A stretch of DNA of 29,163 nt from Firm-08 sp045541535 (GTDB taxonomy: Bacteria; Bacillota; Clostridia; Oscillospirales; QAKW01), in contig JAZQJG010000025.1 in the NCBI GenBank assembly GCA_045541535.1, positions 1-29,163 on the forward strand. The letters are read 5' to 3'. The notes beneath the pieces were generated by a model that did no database searches, was not told the origin of the DNA, and was given only the letters and a program-made list of their open reading frames with translations. The position numbers and the translations under genes were made by a program. Below are positions 23,128-29,163 of this stretch, one piece after another (within the stretch, counting starts at the first letter, position 1; every line of letters begins with the position of its first letter).

Positions 23128-23128
23128 C

Positions 23129-23157
23129 TTGTATTTGAAAAAGCTCTGTGTTACAAT
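23129..23157 (+). promoter_or_regulatory. Promoter of the retron
   Basis: TTGTAT (23129-23134) and TACAAT (23152-23157), 17 bp apart, start directly after the preceding terminator. Transcription would begin near 23164, just ahead of the predicted a1 arm. Confidence 0.65.
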
Positions 23158-23163
23158 TTAAAT

Positions 23164-23363
23164 TACCCCTTCGGGGCGGCGGCAGCGAACACGCTTTGAT
23201 GTATTTCAGGGAGGGGGCTGCGAGTCGCAGCCTCGGTTTTCTTTTCCGGCACTCGCTTATGCAGCGCATAAGCGTTCCCCCGCAAACGGTCGGCGAATTC
23301 AAAATCACTTCATGATTAACCATTCGCCTCCTCGTGTTGCAGGACCTTTTGTGCCGCCGCCCT
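23164..23363 (+). ncRNA. Predicted retron msr-msd non-coding RNA
   Basis: The hallmarks of a retron RNA are present immediately upstream of the RT gene. A perfect 11-bp inverted repeat GGGCGGCGGCA (a1, 23174-23184) and TGCCGCCGCCC (a2, 23352-23362) would bring the ends together. Directly at the end of a1 is AGCGA, so G23185 in AGC is the likely branching guanosine, matching the context in retron Ec86. Inside are hairpins GGCTGC/GCAGCC (23216-23232), CGG/CCG with a U-rich loop (23234-23248), CGCTTATGC-AGC-GCATAAGCG (23254-23274) and a long stem GGCGAAT/ATTCGCC (23292-23328) with inner AATCA/TGATT. The last is the best candidate for the reverse-transcribed msd. The exact msr/msd border is not resolved. 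Confidence 0.8.
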
Positions 23364-23400
23364 CGGAGGGGTTGATCTTTACAGTAAAGGAGGGATCCGG

Positions 23401-24483
23401 ATGCGTATCCGTGACGGCTTTGTGGAATTTGAACAACAGGATATGCCCTTTGTGGCGCGCTTTGGTCTGGAAGAGGCGGCGGATATGGTGCTGGACTTTG
23501 CCCAGTGCAATCGGCATCCCTTTCTCTATGATACCCACCAGTTGGCGGAATTTCTGCACCTGAAGCGTAAGGAGCTCTTTGACCTGACCCGTAGCTGTCA
23601 CGGCCTGTATCGTAAGACCCGTATCCCCAAGCATTCCGGCGGCACCCGTACCCTGTACGTGCCCTCTTTGCAGTTGCGCTGGACCCAGCGTCGGATCCTT
23701 CACGGCATTCTGTCTGCCTTTCCCGCCTCTCCCTACGCCACGGCCTATCGTTCCGGCGTTACGTTGCGGGATAACGCCTCCCCCCATCAGGGCAAAAAAT
23801 ATCTGCTGAGGCTTGACTTTCAGGACTTTTTTGACAGCATTCGCTTTGATCAGGTGTATACGGCGGTGTTTAATACCCGTCGCTTTCCCCGCCAGATCGG
23901 CACCATCCTTACCACCCTGTGTTGCCATCGGGACGCCCTTCCCCAAGGAGCGCCCACCTCGCCGGCCCTGTCCAATCTGGTGATGCGTCACTTTGACGAT
24001 CGGTTGGGCGAGTGGTGCCGCCGTCACGATATCACCTATACCCGTTATTGCGACGATCTGACCTTCTCGGCAGACGTCCCCCTCTACGGCGCCTATTGCA
24101 AGGTGCTCTCCCTTTTGGAGGGCACGGGGCTTACCCTCAACGAGCGCAAGACCTGCTGGTGCTCCCCCGCCAATGCCAAGCGGGTCACCGGCCTGTCGGT
24201 GGGGGAGCGGATCACCGTTCCCACCGCATACAAGCGCGCCCTGCGGCAGGAAGTATATTATTTGTTGCGCTACGGCGCGGTGGATGCCGTCCTGCGGGGC
24301 GGGCATACCGAGTTTTCCGACAACGGACGGGTGCAAACCCGAAGCTATTGCCGTCACCTGCTGGGACGGGTGGAATACGTTTTGCAGATCCAACCGGAGC
24401 TGACCGCCTTTCAGCGCTACCGTGATCAACTGCGGGAGCTGGTGGATTGTCTGCCCTGGGAGGACGAGGATCTGCCGTTTTAA
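23401..24483 (+). CDS. Retron-type reverse transcriptase
   Basis: A 360-residue RT that would copy the msd part of the upstream RNA into branched ssDNA. Retron-specific marks are present: NASPH (125-129) in region X, RLDFQDFFDSI with catalytic Asp139, QGAPTSPALSN (182-192), YCDD (216-219) with Asp218-Asp219, and VTG (262-264) in region Y. Residues 40-100 form the fingers, with KHSGGTRTLYVP. There is no fused effector domain, and the length matches a bare retron RT. AAGGAGG precedes ATG 23401 by seven bases. It forms an operon with the metzincin-like gene 18 bases downstream. Group II intron maturase and DGR RTs are excluded by the NAxxH and VTG motifs and the lack of intron or repeat features. 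Confidence 0.95.
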   Translation: MRIRDGFVEFEQQDMPFVARFGLEEAADMVLDFAQCNRHPFLYDTHQLAEFLHLKRKELFDLTRSCHGLYRKTRIPKHSGGTRTLYVPSLQLRWTQRRILHGILSAFPASPYATAYRSGVTLRDNASPHQGKKYLLRLDFQDFFDSIRFDQVYTAVFNTRRFPRQIGTILTTLCCHRDALPQGAPTSPALSNLVMRHFDDRLGEWCRRHDITYTRYCDDLTFSADVPLYGAYCKVLSLLEGTGLTLNERKTCWCSPANAKRVTGLSVGERITVPTAYKRALRQEVYYLLRYGAVDAVLRGGHTEFSDNGRVQTRSYCRHLLGRVEYVLQIQPELTAFQRYRDQLRELVDCLPWEDEDLPF

Positions 24484-24501
24484 TATGATGGAGAAAACAA
24501 A

Positions 24502-25248
24502 ATGCAACAGGATATGATGGAACGCTTTAAAAACCACGCCCTGCTGGACGGCCGTAACTACGGCGCCAGCAAATTGCTCTTGGGGGAGGTGGCGGTGCTG
24601 ACCTTTTTTGTCAACGACGGCGAGAGCTGTTGGACCGCCGCCGCCAAGGCGGAATACCACGCCGCCCAAAAACGGGCGATGGAACAGCTTTCCCGCAAGG
24701 CGGGTGAATACGACGTCAAGCTGCGCCTGCACACCTTTTCCGGTGAGATGACCCTGCCCGGCATCTGCAACGCCACTAATTTTCACTGGGTCAAGGAGGC
24801 TACCGCCCGCCTGGATCAGCACACGGTGGCAGAGTATCAGGAATACTATGAGCGCCGCTTTGCCAAAAACGACGCCCCCGTTATTTTCGCCCTCAACAAG
24901 GAGCTTCGCTCCTACGCCTCCTCGGCGGAGGACGGCTATCCCTACAACGACGAATATTCGGTGGTGGGCCGTATGAACGGCAGTTTTTTCCCCCAGACCA
25001 TCATCCACGAGCTGTTGCACCAGTTCGGCGCCCACGATTTTTACTATCCCAAGCAGGTGCGGGACGCCGCCGCCCTGTTTTTGCCCGGTAGCGTGATGAA
25101 CGACGGCGAGGAGATCGACACCGTCACCGCCTACTGCATCGGCTGGCGCAACGAGGTCACCCTGCAGGGCGCCTCCTTTCTGATGAGCACAAACTACATC
25201 ACCGACGCCGACATTGCCGCCGCCCTCAACGACGAATGGAAAAAGTAG
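24502..25248 (+). CDS. Metzincin-like metalloprotein, candidate retron effector
   Basis: A 248-residue protein with a zinc-protease motif HELLHQFGAHD (169-179): His169, Glu170, His173 and either His178 or Asp179 as third ligand, fitting HExxHxxGxxD/H. Twenty-odd residues later PGSVMND supplies a Met-turn (Met199), the second metzincin hallmark. The N-terminal half is alpha/beta (VAVLTFFVND; YDVKLRLHTFSGE; APVIFALNKELRSYA) with a charged helix between (AAKAEYHAAQKRAMEQLSRKAG). There is no signal peptide or membrane segment, so it acts in the cytoplasm, unusual for a metzincin. It is co-transcribed with the RT, and a new promoter follows, so it belongs to the retron unit. The effector role is inferred from position only. 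Confidence 0.85.
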   Translation: MQQDMMERFKNHALLDGRNYGASKLLLGEVAVLTFFVNDGESCWTAAAKAEYHAAQKRAMEQLSRKAGEYDVKLRLHTFSGEMTLPGICNATNFHWVKEATARLDQHTVAEYQEYYERRFAKNDAPVIFALNKELRSYASSAEDGYPYNDEYSVVGRMNGSFFPQTIIHELLHQFGAHDFYYPKQVRDAAALFLPGSVMNDGEEIDTVTAYCIGWRNEVTLQGASFLMSTNYITDADIAAALNDEWKK

Positions 25249-25273
25249 CGGGACAAGGGGCAGAAGAATAGTG

Positions 25274-25302
25274 TTGACTTCGGGGGAAATAAGTGATATA
25301 AT
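25274..25302 (+). promoter_or_regulatory. Promoter of the SCIFF operon
   Basis: TTGACT (25274-25279) and a perfect TATAAT (25297-25302) with a 17-bp spacer, followed by GGAGG before ATG 25332. No terminator is visible between the retron unit and this promoter. Confidence 0.9.
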
Positions 25303-25331
25303 TTTAAAAAATATATGTGGAGGATACGATC

Positions 25332-25481
25332 ATGGAACACATTTTGACCATTGAAACTCGCTCTCTGTGCGAAAGCGCTAAAAACGGCGGTTGCGGCGAA
25401 TGCCAGACTTCCTGCCAGTCCGCTTGCAAGACCAGCTGCGGTATTGCCAATCAGGAATGCGAGAACAAAGAAAGCAAGTAA
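25332..25481 (+). CDS. scfA: SCIFF ranthipeptide precursor
   Basis: A 49-residue peptide of the six-cysteines-in-forty-five family, the near-universal ranthipeptide of Clostridia. The leader MEHILTIETRSL is followed by the conserved core NGGCGECQTSCQSACKTSC, with cysteines at 21, 24, 28, 32, 36 and 43. An additional Cys13 in the leader is not typical. The maturase encoded next installs thioether links from these cysteines. The product is thought to act in signalling; its receptor is not known here. The strong promoter and the terminator that follows would give much more peptide mRNA than maturase mRNA. Confidence 0.96.
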   Translation: MEHILTIETRSLCESAKNGGCGECQTSCQSACKTSCGIANQECENKESK

Positions 25482-25496
25482 TTTTGCAAGGCAAGA

Positions 25497-25533
25497 ATGC
25501 CGTCTGTCAGTTGGCTGTCAGGCGGCATTTTTT
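25497..25533 (+). terminator. Partial terminator between SCIFF precursor and maturase
   Basis: A 10-bp stem with one G-T pair (ATGCCGTCTG 25497-25506, CAGGCGGCAT 25519-25528) followed by six T. The ribosome binding site of scfB lies just behind, and no second promoter is visible, so it probably sets the peptide-to-enzyme ratio. Confidence 0.85.
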
Positions 25534-25549
25534 ATGAAGAGGTGAGAGA

Positions 25550-26926
25550 GTGATACATCAGTATAAATTGGGCGGATATAATATCGTGCTGGACGTTTGC
25601 TCCGGCGCGGTGCACGTGGTGGACCCCGTGGCCTATGATATCATCGCCCTGTTTGAGGAACATACCAAGGAGCAGGTGCTGTCTGCCGTCGGGACGAAGC
25701 ACCCCAACGTCAGCCCCGAGGAGTTGGCCGAGTGTTACGGGCAGGTGGTCGCCCTCAAGGAGAGCGGCAAGCTCTTTGCCCCCGATACCTTTGCGCCCAT
25801 GGCGGGGGATCTGAAGGCCAAAACGGCAGGGGTGGTCAAGGCCCTGTGCCTGCACGTGGCCCATACCTGTAACCTGAATTGCGCCTACTGCTTTGCCAGT
25901 CAGGGCAAATATCACGGCGAGCGGGCGGTGATGAGCTTTGAGGTGGGCAAGGCGGCGCTGGACTTTTTGATGGACCATTCCGGCACCCGCCGCAATCTGG
26001 AGGTTGACTTTTTCGGCGGCGAGCCGCTGATGAATTTTCAGGTGGTCAAGGACTTGGTGGCATACGCCCGCAGTGTAGAAAAGGAACGGGGGAAAAACTT
26101 CCGTTTCACCCTCACCACCAACGGCCTGCTCATTGACGACGATGTAATCGAATTTGCCAATAAAGAGATGAGCAACGTGGTGCTGTCTCTGGACGGCCGT
26201 AAGGAAATTCACGATAAATACCGTGTGGATTATGCCGGCAAGGGCTCTTGGGAGCGGATCGTGCCCAAGTTTCAGCGTCTGGTGGCCGCCCGCGGCGGTA
26301 AAAACTATTATATGCGGGGCACCTTTACCCACGAAAATCCCGATTTTCTGGAAGATATCAAGGAAATGCTGGCGTTGGGCTTCAGAGAGTTGAGTATGGA
26401 GCCGGTGGTCAGCGCCCCCGGCGATGCGGGCGAGCTGACCGAGGAGGATCTGCCCATCGTTTTGGAGCAGTATGAAAAGCTGGCCGAGCTGATGCAGCAA
26501 AAGCGCAAGGAGGGAGACCCCTTTACCTTCTATCACTATATGATCGACCTCACCGGCGGCCCTTGTATTTACAAGCGGATCTCCGGCTGTGGCAGTGGCA
26601 CCGAATATATGGCGGTCACCCCTTGGGGCGACCTGTATCCCTGTCACCAGTTCGTGGGGGATGAAAGGTTTCGGTTGGGCGACGTATGGCAGGGAGTGGA
26701 CAACACCGCCGTACAGCAGGAGTTTGCCGATTGCAACGTCTACGCCCGCAAGGAGTGTCGGGACTGTTGGGCCCGACTCTATTGCTCCGGCGGTTGCGCC
26801 GCCAACGCCTATCACGCCACCGGCTCGGTCCGGGGTGTTTATGAATACGGCTGTAAGCTCTTTAAAAAGCGGATGGAATGCGCCATTATGCTGGAGGTTG
26901 CCAAGGCCGTGGAAGGACGGAAATAA
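25550..26926 (+). CDS. scfB: SCIFF radical SAM maturase (thioether-forming)
   Basis: A 458-residue radical-SAM/SPASM enzyme that forms thioether bonds in the SCIFF peptide; the characterised clostridial homologue is CteB. Residues 1-90 form the winged-helix peptide-recognition region (HQYKLGGYNIVLDVCSGAVHVVD). The SAM-cluster motif CNLNCAYC has Cys107, Cys111 and Cys114. The SPASM region holds the auxiliary-cluster cysteines in GPCIYKRISGCGSGTEY, LYPCHQF, and CRDCWARLYCSGGC. Start is GTG 25550, after GAGGTGAGAG. The stop overlaps the start of the next gene by one base (TAATG). Confidence 0.97.
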   Translation: MIHQYKLGGYNIVLDVCSGAVHVVDPVAYDIIALFEEHTKEQVLSAVGTKHPNVSPEELAECYGQVVALKESGKLFAPDTFAPMAGDLKAKTAGVVKALCLHVAHTCNLNCAYCFASQGKYHGERAVMSFEVGKAALDFLMDHSGTRRNLEVDFFGGEPLMNFQVVKDLVAYARSVEKERGKNFRFTLTTNGLLIDDDVIEFANKEMSNVVLSLDGRKEIHDKYRVDYAGKGSWERIVPKFQRLVAARGGKNYYMRGTFTHENPDFLEDIKEMLALGFRELSMEPVVSAPGDAGELTEEDLPIVLEQYEKLAELMQQKRKEGDPFTFYHYMIDLTGGPCIYKRISGCGSGTEYMAVTPWGDLYPCHQFVGDERFRLGDVWQGVDNTAVQQEFADCNVYARKECRDCWARLYCSGGCAANAYHATGSVRGVYEYGCKLFKKRMECAIMLEVAKAVEGRK

Positions 26927-28242
26927 TGCAGACACCCATCCTTGATTTTTTAAAAAAATACGAGGAGCAGGGACCCCTGCGGCTTCATATGCCGGGGCAT
27001 AAGGGGGAGGAGCATCCGTGGGATATCACCGAGGTAGCGGGGGCCGACAGCCTGTATGAGGCGTCGGGCATCATCGCCGCCAGCGAGCAAAACGCTTCCC
27101 ATTTGTTCGGCTGTCCCACCTTTTATTCCACCGAGGGCTCCTCCCAGTGCATTCGGGCGATGCTGCAGTTGGCCCGCCTTTCCGCCCTGCAGGCGGGACG
27201 GGAGCCGCTGATTCTGGCGGGACGCAATGCGCACAAGACCTTTCTCAGCGGCGCGGCGTTGCTGGATCTGGCGGTGGAGTGGCTGTACCCTGCGGGGGGC
27301 AGTTATCTTTGCTGTGATTTCACCCCTGCCACGCTGGAGGCGGCCTTGGTGCAATATCGGCCCACCGCCCTCTATCTCACCGATCCCGATTATTTGGGGC
27401 ACCGTGTGGATATCGCCGCGGCGGCGACCCTGTGCCACCGCCACGGCGCTTTGCTGTTGGTGGACAACGCCCACGGGGCGTATCTGAAATTTTTGGGGCA
27501 ACATCCTATGGAATTGGGAGCGGATCTGTGCTGTGATTCGGCGCACAAAACCCTGCCGGTGCTCACCGGCGGCGCCTATCTGCACACCACCCCTGCCTTT
27601 GCTCCCTTGGCCAAGGAGGCTTTGGCCCTTTTCGGCTCCACCAGCCCCTCTTATCTGATTTTGCAATCGCTGGACAAGGCCAACGCCCTGTTGGCCGACG
27701 GCTATGGGGAAACCCTTGCCGCCTTTTGCGACCGATTGGCCGCCCTGCGGCATCGCTTGCAGGCGCAGGGCTTTGAGACGGTGGGGGAGGAGCCCCTTAA
27801 ACTCACCCTTTGCCCCAAGCCCTACGGCTATACGGGTACGGCCCTGGCCGAGTATTTACGGCAGGCGGGGATAGAGGCGGAGTTTGCCGATCCCGATTAT
27901 TTGGTGCTGATGTTCACCCCCGCCATTACGGCGGAGCAACTGGCGAGGGTGGAGGCCGCCCTGTGCGCCCTGCCCCGAACAACGCCCATCACCACCGCGC
28001 CTCCCGCCCTGTGCAGGGGGGAACGGGTGACCACCGTCCGTCAGGCCATGCTGGCCCCCGGCGAGCACTTGCCCCTGCCGCAATGCGTCGGTCGGGTACT
28101 GGCCGACGCCACGGTGGGTTGTCCCCCGGCGGTGCCCATTCTCGTCAGCGGCGAGCGGATCAACGAGGCCGCCCTGTCGGCCTTTGCCTATTACGGCATT
28201 ACCGAGGTGCGGGTCGTAAAAGAATCCAAGGAAAGCTTTTAA
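26926..28242 (+). CDS. Orn/Lys/Arg decarboxylase family PLP-dependent enzyme
   Basis: A 438-residue fold-type I PLP enzyme of the ornithine/lysine/arginine decarboxylase family, short clostridial form without the N-terminal wing domain. Family marks: LHMPGHKG (20-27), the PLP pocket VDNAHGAYL (179-187, Asp180 and His183) and the Schiff-base Lys208 in DSAHKTLPVLTGGAYLH. A C-terminal domain starts at about residue 345. Likely products are polyamine precursors such as cadaverine, putrescine or agmatine, or it may be a close aminotransferase-like relative; the substrate cannot be read. ATG 26926 overlaps the scfB stop, so the two are translationally coupled. Confidence 0.9.
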   Translation: MQTPILDFLKKYEEQGPLRLHMPGHKGEEHPWDITEVAGADSLYEASGIIAASEQNASHLFGCPTFYSTEGSSQCIRAMLQLARLSALQAGREPLILAGRNAHKTFLSGAALLDLAVEWLYPAGGSYLCCDFTPATLEAALVQYRPTALYLTDPDYLGHRVDIAAAATLCHRHGALLLVDNAHGAYLKFLGQHPMELGADLCCDSAHKTLPVLTGGAYLHTTPAFAPLAKEALALFGSTSPSYLILQSLDKANALLADGYGETLAAFCDRLAALRHRLQAQGFETVGEEPLKLTLCPKPYGYTGTALAEYLRQAGIEAEFADPDYLVLMFTPAITAEQLARVEAALCALPRTTPITTAPPALCRGERVTTVRQAMLAPGEHLPLPQCVGRVLADATVGCPPAVPILVSGERINEAALSAFAYYGITEVRVVKESKESF

Positions 28243-28281
28243 AACACGAAATAGATTTTTTGCAAAAGGAGCAATGCTGTT

Positions 28282-28998
28282 ATGAGCACACCCCACAATC
28301 AGGCAAAAAAAGGAGAAATCGCATCTACGGTGTTGATGCCGGGCGATCCTTTACGTGCAAAATATATTGCAGAGCAATATTTGGAAAACGTAAGGCAGTT
28401 TAACACGGTGCGAAATATGTTCGGTTTTACGGGAACGTACAAAGGTAAAGAGATTTCCGTTATGGGTTCCGGTATGGGAATGCCCAGCATCGGCATTTAT
28501 TCCTACGAGCTGTTTGCCGAGTACGAGGTGGAAAATATTATTCGCATCGGTAGTGCGGGAGCGTATGGTGACGAGCTGGACGTGCTGGATCTGGTATTGG
28601 CCGACAGCGCTTGGAGTGAATCCACCTTTGCAAAGGTGCAGGGGGGAGTGGAAAGTGACCTGCTCTTTCCCAATGAGGCACTCAATGGGAAAATTGTGGA
28701 TACCGCCCAAAAATTAGGCAAAAAGATCACCACCTGCCGCATCCATTCCAGCGACGTTTTTTATCGTGAAGCCAATGTGGAGAATTATCGGGATATATAC
28801 CAAAAGCATCATTGCCTTTGCGTGGAAATGGAAAGCTTTGCCCTGTTTCACAATGCCAACGTGTTGGGGAAAAGGGCGGCGTGTTTGTTGACCATATCCG
28901 ATTCCTTTACCAACCACAAAGAGCTTACGGCCGAAGAGCGGCAAACCTCCTTTAACGATATGATGCAACTGGCATTGGAGACCGCCGTAACACTTTGA
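28282..28998 (+). CDS. deoD: Purine-nucleoside phosphorylase, DeoD type
   Basis: A 238-residue hexameric-type phosphorylase that splits purine (deoxy)ribonucleosides with phosphate in the salvage pathway. Motifs: TPHNQAKKGEIASTVLMPGDPLRA (phosphate loop), GSGMGMPSIGIYSYEL, RIGSAGAYG, CVEMESFALF (ribose site) and LTISDSF (base-recognition Asp). AAAGGAGC precedes ATG 28282. Codon use and base composition are more AT-rich than in the preceding gene. It may be read from the SCIFF operon, since no terminator or clear promoter lies in the 39-base gap. Confidence 0.96.
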   Translation: MSTPHNQAKKGEIASTVLMPGDPLRAKYIAEQYLENVRQFNTVRNMFGFTGTYKGKEISVMGSGMGMPSIGIYSYELFAEYEVENIIRIGSAGAYGDELDVLDLVLADSAWSESTFAKVQGGVESDLLFPNEALNGKIVDTAQKLGKKITTCRIHSSDVFYREANVENYRDIYQKHHCLCVEMESFALFHNANVLGKRAACLLTISDSFTNHKELTAEERQTSFNDMMQLALETAVTL

Positions 28999-29052
28999 GG
29001 ATACCTAAAAAGCAAATACCGAAAAAGGGCGGTGCTCCGCAGAGATCAACCG

Positions 29053-29157
29053 GTTTTTGCCTGTAAATTTTCCCCGCCATCTCGTCAAAAGCCTCGGAAT
29101 ACGTCAGTATTCCTACGTTTTTGACTTCGCCGCAAACAAAATTTCCTATCCAAAAAC
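29053..29157. repeat. Long imperfect palindrome of four nested stems
   Basis: Four paired blocks nest in order around a GTCA loop: GTTTTTG (29053-29059) with CAAAAAC (29151-29157); AATTTT (29066-29071) with AAAATT (29138-29143); GTCAAAA (29084-29090) with TTTTGAC (29119-29125); GGAATAC (29096-29102) with GTATTCC (29107-29113). No open reading frame is supported. The nesting suggests a miniature transposable element or a structured RNA; the window ends six bases later. Confidence 0.7.
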
Positions 29158-29163
29158 TGCCTT

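Noticed and set aside
266..24483. A diversity-generating retroelement (Avd-like protein plus reverse transcriptase)
   Set aside because: The RT has retron-specific NAxxH and VTG motifs and its own msr-msd RNA. The four-helix-bundle gene is 23 kb away, and no template or variable repeat pair was seen.

Overview
The window looks like chromosome of an anaerobic, fermentative member of the class Clostridia (Firmicutes), most likely an uncultured gut Oscillospirales/Ruminococcaceae-type lineage. The evidence is the SCIFF peptide with its radical-SAM maturase (a Clostridia hallmark), the complete HydE/HydF/HydG [FeFe]-hydrogenase maturation set with a TM1266-type regulator, strong AGGAGG ribosome binding sites, TTGACA/TATAAT promoters with 17-bp spacers, and GC-rich genes separated by AT-rich intergenic DNA. 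No taxonomic marker is complete, so the assignment stays at class level with a guess at order.

Layout. 1-1532: the end of a tRNA gene, a terminator, an array of mini-hairpins, a four-helix-bundle (23S-IVP/Avd-like) gene, a lipoprotein and an unknown protein. 1670-5331: two convergent intracellular glycosidases (GH20, GH3). 5478-6390: an XRE repressor divergent from a two-gene unit (56-aa Cys-rich protein, small membrane protein), with two palindromic operators inside the promoter. 6643-11817: a tightly overlapping operon of response regulator, histidine kinase, VTC-domain protein, DUF4956 membrane protein and a Cthe_2159-type beta-helix lipoprotein. A hairpin between the kinase and VTC genes is terminator-like and also contains the VTC Shine-Dalgarno. 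11887-12063: DUF6440. 12216-17205 (minus): hydrogenase maturation operon, order regulator-hydE-hydG-hydF, then an alpha/beta hydrolase broken by one in-frame amber codon. 17767-20384: Na+/proline-type symporter, MaoC-like and HD-domain proteins. 20547-22791: DUF898-like membrane protein, class I glutamine amidotransferase-like hydrolase, endonuclease/exonuclease/phosphatase-fold protein. 23129-25248: a complete retron with promoter, msr-msd-like ncRNA, retron reverse transcriptase and a downstream metzincin-like (HExxH) protein. 25274-28998: SCIFF peptide, its maturase, an Orn/Lys/Arg decarboxylase-family PLP enzyme and DeoD. A long imperfect palindrome closes the window.

Two things stand out. 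First, three copies of one roughly 267-bp non-coding element lie at 17257-17524, 20924-21193 and 22831-23095, the last inverted. Each copy is bracketed by two copies of whichever intrinsic-terminator hairpin belongs to that locus, and the three terminators are unrelated to each other. Stems inside the element are kept by compensatory changes. This looks like a structured mobile RNA/DNA element that inserts at terminators and duplicates them. Copy 1 lies in the leader of the hydrogenase maturation operon and copy 3 lies directly upstream of the retron. Second, the retron has a perfect 11-bp a1/a2 pair and is followed 18 nt later by a putative metzincin, an effector type I do not recognise from characterised retrons.

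A recurrent regulatory style is also visible: intrinsic terminators placed directly before the ribosome binding site of the next gene (hyd leader, VTC, MaoC, scfB), which suggests attenuation or stoichiometry control by partial read-through.
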